From assembly GCA_016285615.1 (NCBI GenBank), contig JAEERB010000057.1, forward strand, positions 1-15,274: a DNA stretch of 15,274 bases. The letters are read 5' to 3'. The DNA is from Bacteroidales bacterium (GTDB lineage: Bacteria > Bacteroidota > Bacteroidia > Bacteroidales > WCHB1-69). The notes below the pieces were generated by a model. It ran no database searches, was not told the DNA's origin, and saw only the letters and a list, made by a program, of their open reading frames with translations. A program made the position numbers and the translations under genes. Shown piece after piece: positions 1 through 8,323 of this stretch; the stretch's first letter is position 1; each line of letters opens with the position of its first letter.

Positions 1-336
1 CTGGTATCGCCTGAAATCAGCTTGAGCAGCACAGGAGACCTTACGGTACGTCTTGACCATCAGAACGACATTGTCGGCCTGCAGGAGAGCTTCCAATGCT
101 ACTATTCGACCAACTACACCGAAGGTGAAACCATCGATCCTACCCAATGGACTGCCTTCGACCCCAACGTTGAACAGTTCCCCAGCCAATTTTCGCTGAG
201 CAACCCCATGCAGTTCAAAGCCGGATTCCAGCCCAACAACTTCCGCATTGCCATCCGTTATCACAATACGGGCGATGCGCCCACATCGAGATGGATGGTA
301 CGTGGAGTTAAGATTTACGAATTGAAGAAAGACTAA
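1..336 (+). CDS. C-terminal fragment of a secreted jellyroll (choice-of-anchor J / DUF5017-like) protein
   Basis: The reading frame is open from base 1 to the TAA at 334-336, so this is the last 111 residues of a gene that starts outside the window. It opens with LVSPEISL and continues through a hydrophobic strand (LTVRLDHQ), a YYSTNYTEG segment and a closing IAIRYHNTG...RWMVRGVKIYEL. That pattern (LVSP.IDLS at the start, FxYxGxxxxxWxIDNVxI at the end) is typical of choice-of-anchor J or DUF5017 beta-sandwich domains found on Bacteroidetes surface lipoproteins and secreted proteins. The end is KKD, with no T9SS sorting domain. Export and surface location are inferred from the family only, since the N-terminus is missing. 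The TTG at base 22 is in frame but is not a likely start, because coding-like sequence continues upstream of it. Confidence 0.6.
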   Translation: MVSPEISLSSTGDLTVRLDHQNDIVGLQESFQCYYSTNYTEGETIDPTQWTAFDPNVEQFPSQFSLSNPMQFKAGFQPNNFRIAIRYHNTGDAPTSRWMVRGVKIYELKKD

Positions 337-366
337 TAACAAACTACTAATCAGCCACTAAACATC

Positions 367-1581
367 ATGAACGATTTCCGATTTAATACGATTGAAGAAG
401 CCATTGAAGATTTTAAGGAAGGCAAGTTTCTTATCGTAGTAGATGACGAAGACCGAGAAAACGAAGGAGATTTTATCATTGCTGCAGAGAAGATCACCCC
501 TGAAAAAGTGAACTTCATGCTCAAATATGGGCGTGGTGTTTTATGCACGCCGCTCACCGAACAACGCTGCCATGAGTTGCAATTGGAGATGCAGGTTGAC
601 AGCAACACCTCGCTGCACGGCACTCCCTTCACTGTTACTGTCGATTTGCTGGGCCACGGCTGCACTACTGGGGTTTCCATGTACGACAGAGCTTCGACTA
701 TCAATGCGTTGGCCAACCCGGCTACCAAGCCCGAAGACTTAGGACGTCCTGGCCATGTGAACCCTCTGCGCGCCCGCGATGGCGGCGTGTTGGTTCGTGC
801 CGGCCACACCGAAGCCACCGTTGATATGGCCAAACTGGCAGGCTTACAGCCCGTCGGTGCCCTGATAGAGATTATCAACCCTGACGGCACCATGGCGCGA
901 CTGCCCCAGTTGGCCGAAATTGCCAAGCAGAACGGCTTTAAAATCATCAGTATACAAGATCTTATCGCTTACCGCGTGAAGAATGAAACCCTCATTCGCA
1001 AAGAGCAGGAAGTGATGCTGCCCACCGAATGGGGCGACTTCCAACTCATTGCCTACACGCAACTCAACACGGGAGCCGTGCATTTGGCCCTGAAAAAAGG
1101 CGAATGGGAAGAAGGTGAAGAGATCCTTGTCAGAGTGCACTCCTCGTGCGCTACGGGCGACATTTTCGGCTCCTGCAAGTGCGACTGTGGAGCACAGCTT
1201 CACAAATCGATGGAGATGGTTGACAAGGCCGGCAAAGGTCTGGTACTCTACATGAGCCAGGAGGGTCGTGGTATCGGCCTGGTGAACAAGCTCAGAGCCT
1301 ACCACTTGCAAGAATTGGGCCGCGACACGGTGGAAGCCAACCTCGAGCTGGGCTTCCGTGCCGACGAGCGCGATTATGGCATCGGTGCACAAATCTTGCG
1401 CGACCTCAACGCCACCCGCATACGACTGATTACCAATAACCCCACCAAACGCGCCGGGTTGCTGGGCCACGGCATTGAGATTGTGGAGACAGTTCCTATC
1501 ATCATCCAACCCAACAAAACCAATTTCCGCTATCTTAAAACCAAACAGGACAAGATGGGACACAACCTCCATCTGCAATAA
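367..1581 (+). CDS. ribBA: Bifunctional 3,4-dihydroxy-2-butanone-4-phosphate synthase / GTP cyclohydrolase II
   Basis: Cytosolic enzyme catalysing the two entry reactions of riboflavin synthesis: ribulose-5-phosphate to dihydroxybutanone phosphate plus formate, and GTP to the diaminopyrimidinone precursor. It has 404 residues, the usual length for the fused form. The N-terminal RibB half shows [11 protein letters not shown] at residues 26-36 (acidic metal-binding loop) and RAGHTEA at 144-150. The C-terminal RibA half shows the zinc cysteines C261, C272 and C274 in [24 protein letters not shown] at 298-305 (catalytic Arg301) and TNNPTKR at 356-362. Both active sites look intact. The ATG at 367 is 30 bases after the previous stop, and no clear TAnnTTTG box was seen in that gap, so transcription may come from upstream. 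It is followed after 2 bases by a YigZ-family gene. Confidence 0.97.
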   Translation: MNDFRFNTIEEAIEDFKEGKFLIVVDDEDRENEGDFIIAAEKITPEKVNFMLKYGRGVLCTPLTEQRCHELQLEMQVDSNTSLHGTPFTVTVDLLGHGCTTGVSMYDRASTINALANPATKPEDLGRPGHVNPLRARDGGVLVRAGHTEATVDMAKLAGLQPVGALIEIINPDGTMARLPQLAEIAKQNGFKIISIQDLIAYRVKNETLIRKEQEVMLPTEWGDFQLIAYTQLNTGAVHLALKKGEWEEGEEILVRVHSSCATGDIFGSCKCDCGAQLHKSMEMVDKAGKGLVLYMSQEGRGIGLVNKLRAYHLQELGRDTVEANLELGFRADERDYGIGAQILRDLNATRIRLITNNPTKRAGLLGHGIEIVETVPIIIQPNKTNFRYLKTKQDKMGHNLHLQ

Positions 1582-1583
1582 TC

Positions 1584-2198
1584 ATGCTGTTTGATGACAC
1601 CTATAAGACTATTGCCGCCAAATCGGAAGGAATTTACAAAGAAAAGGGAAGTAAATTCATCGCTTTGGCTTACCCTGTTACCACTGAAGACGAGATTAAG
1701 GAGATTATTGCGGGCTTGAAAAAAGAATACTACGACGCCCGCCATCATTGCTATGCCTACATCTTAGGTCCCGACAAGAGCGCTTACCGCCAAAACGACG
1801 ACGGCGAACCTTCGGGCACTGCAGGCCGCCCGATTTACGGACAACTGCTATCAAAAGATGTCACCAATGTCTTGCTGGTGGTGATCCGATATTTCGGCGG
1901 CATTAAGTTGGGCGTCAGTGGCCTGATTAACGCCTATAAGACAGCTGCCAAAGACGCACTTGACAACAACACCATCATCGAGAAGACGATTGATGAAAAG
2001 TATCGCGTCACCTTTGATTATACCGAGATGAATAGCGTAATGCAGATATTGAAGGACCCGTTTGTGCAAATCAATAACCAAAGCTACGAAGAGCGGTATC
2101 TCATCGACTACACCATCCGCCGACGCGAAGCCGACCGCATCAACGAAGCACTGCGCAAACTGCGCGAGGTGAAAGTAGAGACAATGCACAATTCTTAA
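1584..2198 (+). CDS. YigZ / IMPACT family protein
   Basis: This 204-residue protein belongs to the UPF0029/IMPACT family, represented by E. coli YigZ and related to eukaryotic IMPACT, which modulates GCN2 signalling. The bacterial role is not settled. The signature DDGEPSGTAGRPI lies at about residues 72-84 and VIRYFGGIKLG at about 94-104, together forming the conserved face of the N-terminal domain. The last third fits the DUF1949 ferredoxin-like domain. The start ATG is 2 bases after the ribBA stop, so the two are almost certainly co-transcribed. The final codons (V-E-T-M-H-N-S) lie in a GTAGAGAC motif and an AATTC-rich repeat, suggesting the extreme C-terminus comes from intergenic repeat DNA. 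Confidence 0.92.
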   Translation: MLFDDTYKTIAAKSEGIYKEKGSKFIALAYPVTTEDEIKEIIAGLKKEYYDARHHCYAYILGPDKSAYRQNDDGEPSGTAGRPIYGQLLSKDVTNVLLVVIRYFGGIKLGVSGLINAYKTAAKDALDNNTIIEKTIDEKYRVTFDYTEMNSVMQILKDPFVQINNQSYEERYLIDYTIRRREADRINEALRKLREVKVETMHNS

Positions 2199-2362
2199 TT
2201 CATAATTCACAATTCACGATTCATAATTAAGAACAAAGAACAGAGAAAAATAAAGTACAGACGCACGGCCGTGCGTCTCTTCTACAACAATTCAACAATC
2301 AACAATTTTCAACTTTCATCCTTCACATCTCACTTCTCACTCCTCACTAATTACGTCTCTAC
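2175..2362. repeat. Repeat-rich spacer bounded by inverted GTAGAGAC / GTCTCTAC octamers
   Basis: The spacer between yigZ and the LutA-like gene starts with GTAGAGAC (2175-2182, inside the last yigZ codons) and ends with its exact reverse complement GTCTCTAC (2355-2362). Between them are degenerate AATTCA(C/T)AATTCA units (about 2190-2229), a stretch reading GAACAAAGAACAGAGAAAAA, a 20-base palindrome (2259-2278) and a pyrimidine-rich run of CAACAATT and TCTCACT-like units. No reading frame of note is present. A related arrangement recurs at about 11767-11890. A MITE-like or REP-associated element is possible, but no target duplication was found. Confidence 0.5.
2259..2278. repeat. REP-like perfect 20-base palindrome, copy 1
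   Basis: AGACG-CACGGCCGTG-CGTCT is its own reverse complement over 20 bases. The flanks GTAC on the left and CTTCTAC on the right look like decayed remains of a longer GTAGAGACG...CGTCTCTAC palindrome. It can fold as a hairpin on either strand but has no U-tract after it, so it is not a convincing terminator for ribBA-yigZ. A near copy lies at 11820-11839, and a palindrome with the same outer stem but another core lies at 14090-14117. Confidence 0.8.
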
Positions 2363-2378
2363 ATATCAAACTATTGTG

Positions 2379-2386
2379 TATATTTG
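2379..2386 (+). promoter_or_regulatory. Bacteroidetes -7 promoter box TATATTTG
   Basis: TATATTTG followed by CAGA matches the Bacteroidetes primary-sigma -7 consensus TAnnTTTG, 21 bases before the ATG at 2408. A -33 TTTG is not clearly present. It should drive the LutA-like gene and perhaps the genes behind it. The in-frame TTG at 2384 is the end of this box and therefore not a translation start. Confidence 0.75.
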
Positions 2387-2407
2387 CAGACTGATTTTAA
2401 AAACATT

Positions 2408-3157
2408 ATGACAGCCACCAATCCAGAAAAAATCGTCAATGTTTTCATCCCCTGCGGGATGGACATGTTCAGTCCAAACGTTGCCAATAGCACCCTCTCA
2501 CTGATTGAAAAATTAGGATTTACTCCTTTCTACAATGAGAATCAAACCTGCTGTGGGCGCCGATTTTACATGGAAGGCAAAATGGATTATGCCAGAGAGT
2601 TGGGCGACAAGCTGATGAGCGAGTTTGACCCCAAGCATCCCATTGTGGTCCCCTCTTCGGCATGTGTGGGTTTTATTCGTAAATACTACAAGAAACTTCT
2701 TGAGAACACCCACGTTCCCATGGACTTGAAACTTTTCACAGATAATATTTTTGAAATCTCCGACTTTATTGTCAACCAATTGGGTATCACTAAGTTGAAC
2801 AACTATTTCAACCAGCGTGTATTCTACTTCAAATCGTGTTCGGCACGTAACTTGTACCGCTACAACAACGCACCCGAAGTACTTTTGCAAAACACGGCCG
2901 GTTTGGAATTTCTCAGCGACTCGGACATGAACATGTGCTGCTCTGCCAATGGCAACTTTGCCCTTGCTTCGCCGGAGACCGCCAACAAGATGCTCGAACA
3001 GATTGTCACCAAAATCTATAGCATGGGTGCCCAATACATCACATCAACCGACATCCATTGTTTGCAATATATTGACGCCTACATTCAAGAAAACGACATA
3101 GGCTTGGAGGTCATCCACCTCGTCGATATTTACAACGCTACTGCACCGACCAAATAG
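2408..3157 (+). CDS. LutA/YkgE-like (Fe-S)-binding protein with two CCG-type domains
   Basis: This 249-residue protein carries two tandem cysteine-rich (CCG) domains as in LutA/YkgE of the lactate oxidation complex and in heterodisulfide reductase subunit B. First domain: FIPCGMDMF with C16, TCCGRR with C48-C49, and SSACVGF with C86. Second domain: KSCSARN with C144, MCCSANG with C177-C178, and C218 near the end. All expected cysteines are present, but the second CCG motif reads CCS. LutA works with LutB and LutC to oxidise L-lactate; neither partner lies next to it here, as the next gene is a secreted protease. The start is the ATG at 2408, because the longer TTG reading begins inside the promoter box. 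Cytosolic or membrane-associated; the exact substrate is not shown. Confidence 0.85.
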   Translation: MTATNPEKIVNVFIPCGMDMFSPNVANSTLSLIEKLGFTPFYNENQTCCGRRFYMEGKMDYARELGDKLMSEFDPKHPIVVPSSACVGFIRKYYKKLLENTHVPMDLKLFTDNIFEISDFIVNQLGITKLNNYFNQRVFYFKSCSARNLYRYNNAPEVLLQNTAGLEFLSDSDMNMCCSANGNFALASPETANKMLEQIVTKIYSMGAQYITSTDIHCLQYIDAYIQENDIGLEVIHLVDIYNATAPTK

Positions 3158-3221
3158 TATGGTCGTGACGAAACAAATGCAGCAGGTTAAACAAAGCCTG
3201 TTCTTTCTTGTCTAAACCACC

Positions 3222-4901
3222 ATGAAACGTTTTTTAACCATTATTACCATATTGGCCATTGCTTTGTGTACACAGGCGCAAAATGCGCCCAATTGCCATC
3301 GGCTATACCTCATCGACAAGAAGGACTCCCCTTATAGCATTGATAAACCTGAGCAATTCCTTTCACCGCGAGCCATAGAGAAGCGCGCACGTTTCAACAT
3401 CGCCATCACGGAGGAAGATCTGCCTGTCAACCCGACATATATCCAGCAGATTCTGAACATCGACAGCACCATACAGATTATCTCGCAGTCGAAATGGACC
3501 AACACCCTTGTCGTTTATTGCCCGAAAGGCACCGTGCCCGATTCCGTACTGAACTTAAGATTCGTCAATTACAGTAAGCCCGTAGGCCATTACCAACCTT
3601 ATATCGATACCATTTCCATTACACCTTACACTCATCCTTTCCCTACAAGCACTAAGAAAAAAACACAGGAAGTATGGACTCCCGAGCAATATGGCAACTC
3701 CTACGCACAAATTGCCATCCATAACGGCGACCAGTTACATGCGGCCGGCTTCAAAGGCGAAGGTATGCTCATTGCCGTCATCGATGCTGGCTGGGGCTTT
3801 TTCGACACGCTATCCTGTTTCAAATCGCTCTACGACAACGGGCAAATCAAAGGATATAGAAATTTTGTTCCTGACCACCACGGTTTATATGACACCACCG
3901 AATTGCACGGCTCCTATGTCACCTCTATCATGGCCACCACTTGGCCCGACTCACTGATAGGTACGGCTCCCGAAGCAGACTATTATTTCATCCGTTCGGA
4001 AAATGCCGACATCGAAGAGCCGCTTGAGGAGGACCTCTGGATGATGGCTGTAGAACTTGCCGACAGTTTGGGTGCCGATGTCATCAACTCGTCGTTGGGA
4101 TATACAACTTTTGACGACTCAATACGATTCCCCTCCGACTACCGCGACTGCAACGGCAACAGTTTGATATCGCAAGTGGCCGCCAAGGCTGTGGAAAAGG
4201 GCATCATTGTCTGCGTCAGTGCAGGCAACTCCGGCGACAAACCGTGGCATTTCGTTGGCAGGCCAGCCGACGCCCGCAACGTGCTGTCTATAGGTGCCAT
4301 AGATGTTGACGCTCAGATAGCTCCATTTTCATCTGTAGGGCCCAGTTTCGACGGCCGGACCAAGCCAGATGTGGTTTCTGTAGGCTGGAACACCTTTGTA
4401 GTCAACCAATACGGCTGTACGGCACAGGGCAATGGCACCTCCTTCTCATCACCGATGATGGCGGGGTTGTCGGCCTGCCTCTGGCAATCGTTACCCGACA
4501 AGAGTGCGGCCGAACTCATCCAAATTATCAAGGAGAGCAGCCACAACTACAGCACACCCAACAACTACATTGGCTACGGCATCCCTGACGTTTATCAAGC
4601 CTATTTGAGCCATACGACAGGCATTCGCACACCCAAAATGGATGAAAGCCAAGTAATGGTTTTCCCCAATCCCTGTAAAAACCACTGCACACTTTTCAGC
4701 CAAACGCCTCTAAATCAAGTGCAAATCAATCTTTACAACACTATGGGACAACTCATACAACATACTAGTGGCATTACCATAAGAGCCTCGCACCAACTGG
4801 ATGTAAGCCGATTAAAATCAGGTATTTACCTATTACAAATCACAGGATACAACCAGAAAGGCGAACGACTCAGCACGTTCCAAAAAATCATCAAACAATA
4901 A
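3222..4901 (+). CDS. Secreted S8 family serine protease (subtilase) with T9SS type A sorting domain
   Basis: A 559-residue exported subtilisin-like protease. Residues 1-20 form a Sec signal peptide (MKRFL, a hydrophobic stretch, then TQAQ). A propeptide-like region follows to about residue 160. The catalytic triad is visible: D188 in AVIDAGWGFF, H229 in ELHGSYV, and S407 in GNGTSFSSPMMAGL. N336 in SAGNSGD is the oxyanion residue. From about residue 475, VMVFPNPCKNHC through LKSGIYLLQI to FQKIIKQ is a T9SS type A sorting domain (Por_Secre_tail), so the enzyme should cross the outer membrane by type IX secretion and be anchored or released there. It starts 64 bases after the LutA-like gene, with no clear promoter in that gap, and is followed by aroB after 29 bases. 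Substrates are unknown. Confidence 0.93.
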   Translation: MKRFLTIITILAIALCTQAQNAPNCHRLYLIDKKDSPYSIDKPEQFLSPRAIEKRARFNIAITEEDLPVNPTYIQQILNIDSTIQIISQSKWTNTLVVYCPKGTVPDSVLNLRFVNYSKPVGHYQPYIDTISITPYTHPFPTSTKKKTQEVWTPEQYGNSYAQIAIHNGDQLHAAGFKGEGMLIAVIDAGWGFFDTLSCFKSLYDNGQIKGYRNFVPDHHGLYDTTELHGSYVTSIMATTWPDSLIGTAPEADYYFIRSENADIEEPLEEDLWMMAVELADSLGADVINSSLGYTTFDDSIRFPSDYRDCNGNSLISQVAAKAVEKGIIVCVSAGNSGDKPWHFVGRPADARNVLSIGAIDVDAQIAPFSSVGPSFDGRTKPDVVSVGWNTFVVNQYGCTAQGNGTSFSSPMMAGLSACLWQSLPDKSAAELIQIIKESSHNYSTPNNYIGYGIPDVYQAYLSHTTGIRTPKMDESQVMVFPNPCKNHCTLFSQTPLNQVQINLYNTMGQLIQHTSGITIRASHQLDVSRLKSGIYLLQITGYNQKGERLSTFQKIIKQ

Positions 4902-4930
4902 ACGACTACACTCTTTCTAAAACATAGATA

Positions 4931-5962
4931 ATGAACATCGTCCAAAATCAACTTATCCGCTGGATTGAAACTCACACAGTTTCTGATATCGTCATCTTGA
5001 CCGATGCGAAAATCAGCCAACTCTACCCCGACTATTTCAACCAGCTTAAAGAGACTTACTCCACCCACACGATTCTGCTTCCCGAAGGCGAGAAGTCGAA
5101 GAACATCGACGTTTGTCGGGAAACATGGGAGAAGATGTTATCTCTTTCCATCGACCGCAACGCACTGATCATCAACTGGGGCGGCGGTTCTATCAGCGAC
5201 ACAGGCGGTTATATTGCAGGATGTTACAAGCGTGGCATCCGCTACATCAACATCCCCACCACGCTGCTGGCCATGATTGATGCTGCCATCGGCGGCAAGA
5301 CGGGCATCAACTTTGCAGGTGTAAAGAATGCCGTTGGCTTGATATACTTACCCGAGACCGTGCTCACTGACGCGTCGTTTCTAAACACCCTACCTTATGA
5401 GGAACTACGCAGTGGTTATGGCGAACTCATCAAATACGCCATGATTGACGATGATAACCTTTGGGAAGAGATCAAAGGCAACACTGCCATCTCACCCGAA
5501 ACGATTGACCCATGCTGGATCCAGCGTTGCAGCACACTCAAAAAGAAAATCACCTCGCAGGATTTGTACGACCACGATCTGCGACGCGTACTCAATTTCG
5601 GTCATACGGTGGGCCATGCCATTGAAAGTTATTGCATGACACAGGGCACGCCCATCAACCACGGACATGCGGTGGCGTTGGGCATCATCTGCGAAAGCCA
5701 CATCTCCTGGCAACTGCACCGCATCAGCAAATGCCAGTTGGACGAAATCTCACAGTACATCAAACAGTTGTACCCGCTTCCCGCACTACCACAAGAAGCC
5801 AACGAAAAGATGTTAGAGTTCTGCCTTAACGACAAGAAAAACAACGGCAAATGTCTCAACATCACTTTGTTGGACGAACCTGGACATGCCACGCCCAACT
5901 ACGAAATCTCGACCGACGAAGTGCTGGCCTCGTTGCACCATTTGCGCACCATCTACCACTAA
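4931..5962 (+). CDS. aroB: 3-dehydroquinate synthase
   Basis: Cytosolic NAD- and metal-dependent enzyme converting DAHP to 3-dehydroquinate, the second step of the shikimate pathway. It has 343 residues, slightly short for the family. The glycine-rich NAD/substrate region is clear (WGGGSISDTGGYIAG, then IPTTLLAMIDAAIGGKTGIN and GVKNAVG). The metal ligands fit E165 in GELIKYAM, H225 in NFGHTVGHAIE and H244 in NHGHAVALG. In many bacteria that last motif reads HGE; here it reads HGH, with H244 still in the ligand position. It lies 29 bases after the subtilase and 12 bases before an M16 peptidase, so it is probably part of one transcript. The neighbours are not shikimate genes, so the grouping does not reflect the pathway. 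Confidence 0.95.
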   Translation: MNIVQNQLIRWIETHTVSDIVILTDAKISQLYPDYFNQLKETYSTHTILLPEGEKSKNIDVCRETWEKMLSLSIDRNALIINWGGGSISDTGGYIAGCYKRGIRYINIPTTLLAMIDAAIGGKTGINFAGVKNAVGLIYLPETVLTDASFLNTLPYEELRSGYGELIKYAMIDDDNLWEEIKGNTAISPETIDPCWIQRCSTLKKKITSQDLYDHDLRRVLNFGHTVGHAIESYCMTQGTPINHGHAVALGIICESHISWQLHRISKCQLDEISQYIKQLYPLPALPQEANEKMLEFCLNDKKNNGKCLNITLLDEPGHATPNYEISTDEVLASLHHLRTIYH

Positions 5963-5974
5963 CATCCACCCCTC

Positions 5975-7207
5975 ATGCCTATTCAGACCATCCCCTTATC
6001 GAACCATATAAAACTCATACACAAAGAGGTAGCATCGCCCGTATCGCACTTTGGCGTCCTCGTCAATGCGGGCACACGCGACGAGCCGACGGACAAGATG
6101 GGACTGGCACATTTTGTGGAACACACCATCTTCAAAGGCACCACACATCGCAACGGCTACCAGATTCTGCGGCGGCTGGAGGATGTGGGCGGCGACCTGA
6201 ACGCCAGCACATCGAAAGAAGAGACCTACTTTCACGCTTCGTTCCTCTCGGGCGACTACCCACGCGCCCTGGAACTGCTGTCGGACATCTTCTTCAACTC
6301 CACCTTCCCTAAAAAAGAGCTGGAAAAAGAAAAAGACGTCGTGCTCGAAGAAATCAACTACTACCAGGACACGCCAGCAGAACTTATCTTCGACGAATTC
6401 GAAGACTTGGTCTTTGCACAACACCCATTAGGACGCAATATTTTAGGCAACAAAAAGACTGTCAAGAAGTTGCAGCGCGAAGACATCCTTCAATTCATGA
6501 GAGAGAGCTACTGCGCGCAAGACATTGTTCTCGCCTCGGTAGGCAATATCTCCACGAGCAAACTATTGGCTCTCTGCAACAAATACTTTGCCCAGCACCA
6601 GATTAACGAAACTCCCAAGCAGCGCACGCCGTTCAACAACTATACGCCAACCACCAAGCAGGTGCACAAAAACACCTATCAGGCGCATATTCTCACTGGC
6701 AACACCGCTTACGCCATTACCGACGACAAGCGACTGCCGTTCACCCTGCTCACCAACCTTCTGGGCGGTCAGGGCTTGAACACCCGCCTCAACATGAGCA
6801 TCCGCGAAAAACTGGGCTTAGCCTATGCCGTGGAAGCCAATTACTCGGCCTTCTCCGACACGGGACTTTTCAGCATCTATATCGGCTGTGAAACCGGCGA
6901 AGCACAACACTGCATAGAACTGGCTTACAAAGAGATGCAAAAGCTCAGACAGAACAAATTAGGCACCATCCAGTTACACAAAGCCAAACGTCAGTTTATT
7001 GGCCAGACTGCCATCAGTTGCGAATCGAAACTCAACGAGATGCTTGCTATCGGACGCAGCGCATTCTACGACAACGAGATAGAAACCACCGAGGAGTTGT
7101 ACCAGAAGATTGAAGAGATTACTGCCTCCGAACTGCTCGAAACCGCCAACGAGATTTTCATCCCCGACCAATTTTCGACATTAATTTACGCCAAACAACA
7201 TATCTAA
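5975..7207 (+). CDS. M16 family zinc peptidase (pitrilysin / processing-peptidase type)
   Basis: A 410-residue single M16 unit, with an active N-terminal half and a structural C-terminal half. The inverted zinc motif HFVEH gives H46, catalytic E49 and H50. The third ligand is E126 in VVLEEINYY, 76 residues further on, the usual M16 spacing. The C-terminal domain shows LNTRLNMSIREKLGLAYAVE at about residues 266-285, matching the R-Y substrate-binding region of Peptidase_M16_C. There is no signal peptide, so it is probably cytosolic, although Bacteroidetes homologues of this size are also found in envelope contexts. It starts 12 bases after aroB and ends 6 bases before a lipoprotein gene. In bacteria such enzymes degrade or process short peptides; the target is not deducible. 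Confidence 0.93.
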   Translation: MPIQTIPLSNHIKLIHKEVASPVSHFGVLVNAGTRDEPTDKMGLAHFVEHTIFKGTTHRNGYQILRRLEDVGGDLNASTSKEETYFHASFLSGDYPRALELLSDIFFNSTFPKKELEKEKDVVLEEINYYQDTPAELIFDEFEDLVFAQHPLGRNILGNKKTVKKLQREDILQFMRESYCAQDIVLASVGNISTSKLLALCNKYFAQHQINETPKQRTPFNNYTPTTKQVHKNTYQAHILTGNTAYAITDDKRLPFTLLTNLLGGQGLNTRLNMSIREKLGLAYAVEANYSAFSDTGLFSIYIGCETGEAQHCIELAYKEMQKLRQNKLGTIQLHKAKRQFIGQTAISCESKLNEMLAIGRSAFYDNEIETTEELYQKIEEITASELLETANEIFIPDQFSTLIYAKQHI

Positions 7208-7213
7208 CGAAAC

Positions 7214-8323
7214 ATGAATCTCACAAAAAAAGTCATCCTTGCCATTATAATCTGCACTATCACAATTGCTTGCGGACACAAAAAACAGAACGAAGCAATG
7301 GAGGAGAGCATCATACTCAACGAAGAGACCGTCAGCACTTTCGCCCAAAAGATTGAAAATGCGGTACTGAACGACAACCCTTTGATGCTGAACCAGGCAT
7401 TTGACGAAGTCGCCATCCGCGACTCTATCAGCAGCAACTCAATCGTAATGAGTAGTTTAGATACCGACTTCGGAAAAGCTTTCTGGCGCGACAACTTCAA
7501 GATTGGCAACTACTGCGTGACCATGGTCAACCAGGGCGGCGATTTCAAGTTCATCCGCTATTACGAGAAGAACGGCGAACACCATATCGTCTTCCGCACC
7601 TACTGCGACTACGGTCTGCGCATTGACGACTATGTGGTTCATGTGGCTGACAGTGTGCTTAAAATTAAGGAAGGATTCATCTACAACCTCTCCTCCACCC
7701 TCACGCACCAGATAGAGTACGACATGCTCTATCGCATTATGCAACGCACTGACCCAGAAGGCATAACAAGCTATCTCACCCAAGCCACCGACCTGCTCGA
7801 CCGCGACGAGAGCAAGCAGGCTTTCCGCCTCTTAAACGAACATCGCGACATGCTCAAAGAGTACCCCTACTTTTGGCAACTCTATATCCGTGCCATGTTC
7901 GAAACCGTGCCGGGCAAATTCATCGAAGGGTTAGAGCAGTTGGCCGATGAGGGCTTTGACGAGCGCGCCATTCTCACTCATAAGCTGCTCTACTACGCCA
8001 ACATAGGCAATGTAAAGGCCACCGAAGAGGTCATCACCAAGCTGATAGACTACACGGGCGACGACCCCATCTATCTCCTCTTTTATGGTCGCAGCAACTA
8101 CATGGCCGGCTATTACAAGGATGCCCTCACCTGCTACGAAAATGCGGCGCAGAATTTGCCGTTGATTTGGGATATCTGGTATGGCTTGTTAGAATGCTAT
8201 GCTGAACTCAACGACAAGACGAAATTTGACCAAACCGTCGCCTTGGCCGAGAGCAACTTCGGCATGACCAAAGAAGAGATTAAAGAACTGATAAAAAGGG
8301 ATTTTGAACGTTACAGTCGTTGA
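7214..8323 (+). CDS. Lipoprotein with C-terminal TPR-like repeats, function unknown
   Basis: A 369-residue protein not recognised as a named family. The N-terminus MNLTKKVILAIIICTITIAC is a lipoprotein signal peptide with the lipid-modified Cys at position 20. Residues of about 75-150 (NYCVTMVNQGGDFKFIRYYE, HHIVFRTYCDYG, DYVVHVADSVLKIKEGFIY) look like a mixed alpha/beta domain of the NTF2 or SnoaL type, which is a guess from pattern only. The C-terminal 170 residues are helical with TPR-like pairs, for example LLFYGRSNYMAGYYKDALTCYENA. It begins 6 bases after the M16 peptidase and so is likely co-expressed with it, perhaps as an envelope partner. Its last 13 bases overlap the end of tgt on the opposite strand. 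No terminator is visible at that junction. Confidence 0.85.
   Translation: MNLTKKVILAIIICTITIACGHKKQNEAMEESIILNEETVSTFAQKIENAVLNDNPLMLNQAFDEVAIRDSISSNSIVMSSLDTDFGKAFWRDNFKIGNYCVTMVNQGGDFKFIRYYEKNGEHHIVFRTYCDYGLRIDDYVVHVADSVLKIKEGFIYNLSSTLTHQIEYDMLYRIMQRTDPEGITSYLTQATDLLDRDESKQAFRLLNEHRDMLKEYPYFWQLYIRAMFETVPGKFIEGLEQLADEGFDERAILTHKLLYYANIGNVKATEEVITKLIDYTGDDPIYLLFYGRSNYMAGYYKDALTCYENAAQNLPLIWDIWYGLLECYAELNDKTKFDQTVALAESNFGMTKEEIKELIKRDFERYSR

Noticed and set aside
844..1578. A 244-codon open frame on the minus strand opposite ribBA
   Set aside because: Antisense shadow of a clearly conserved gene; the product has no coherent domain.
2190..2229. Short AATTCA-type direct repeats considered as a CRISPR-like array
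   Set aside because: The units are degenerate, about 9 bases long and without spacers; this is simple AT-rich repeat common in Bacteroidetes spacers.
2259..2278. Palindrome considered as the ribBA-yigZ terminator
   Set aside because: The stem is strong but neither strand has a T-tract after it, unlike the hairpins at 12877 and 14090.
2384..2407. TTG start extending the LutA-like protein by 8 residues
   Set aside because: The TTG is the end of the TATATTTG promoter box, so it lies upstream of or at the transcription start; the ATG at 2408 fits the family N-terminus.
3158..3221. Imperfect pairing between AACAAAG and CTTTCTTG in the gap before the subtilase, considered as a terminator
   Set aside because: The arms do not pair cleanly and no T-run follows.
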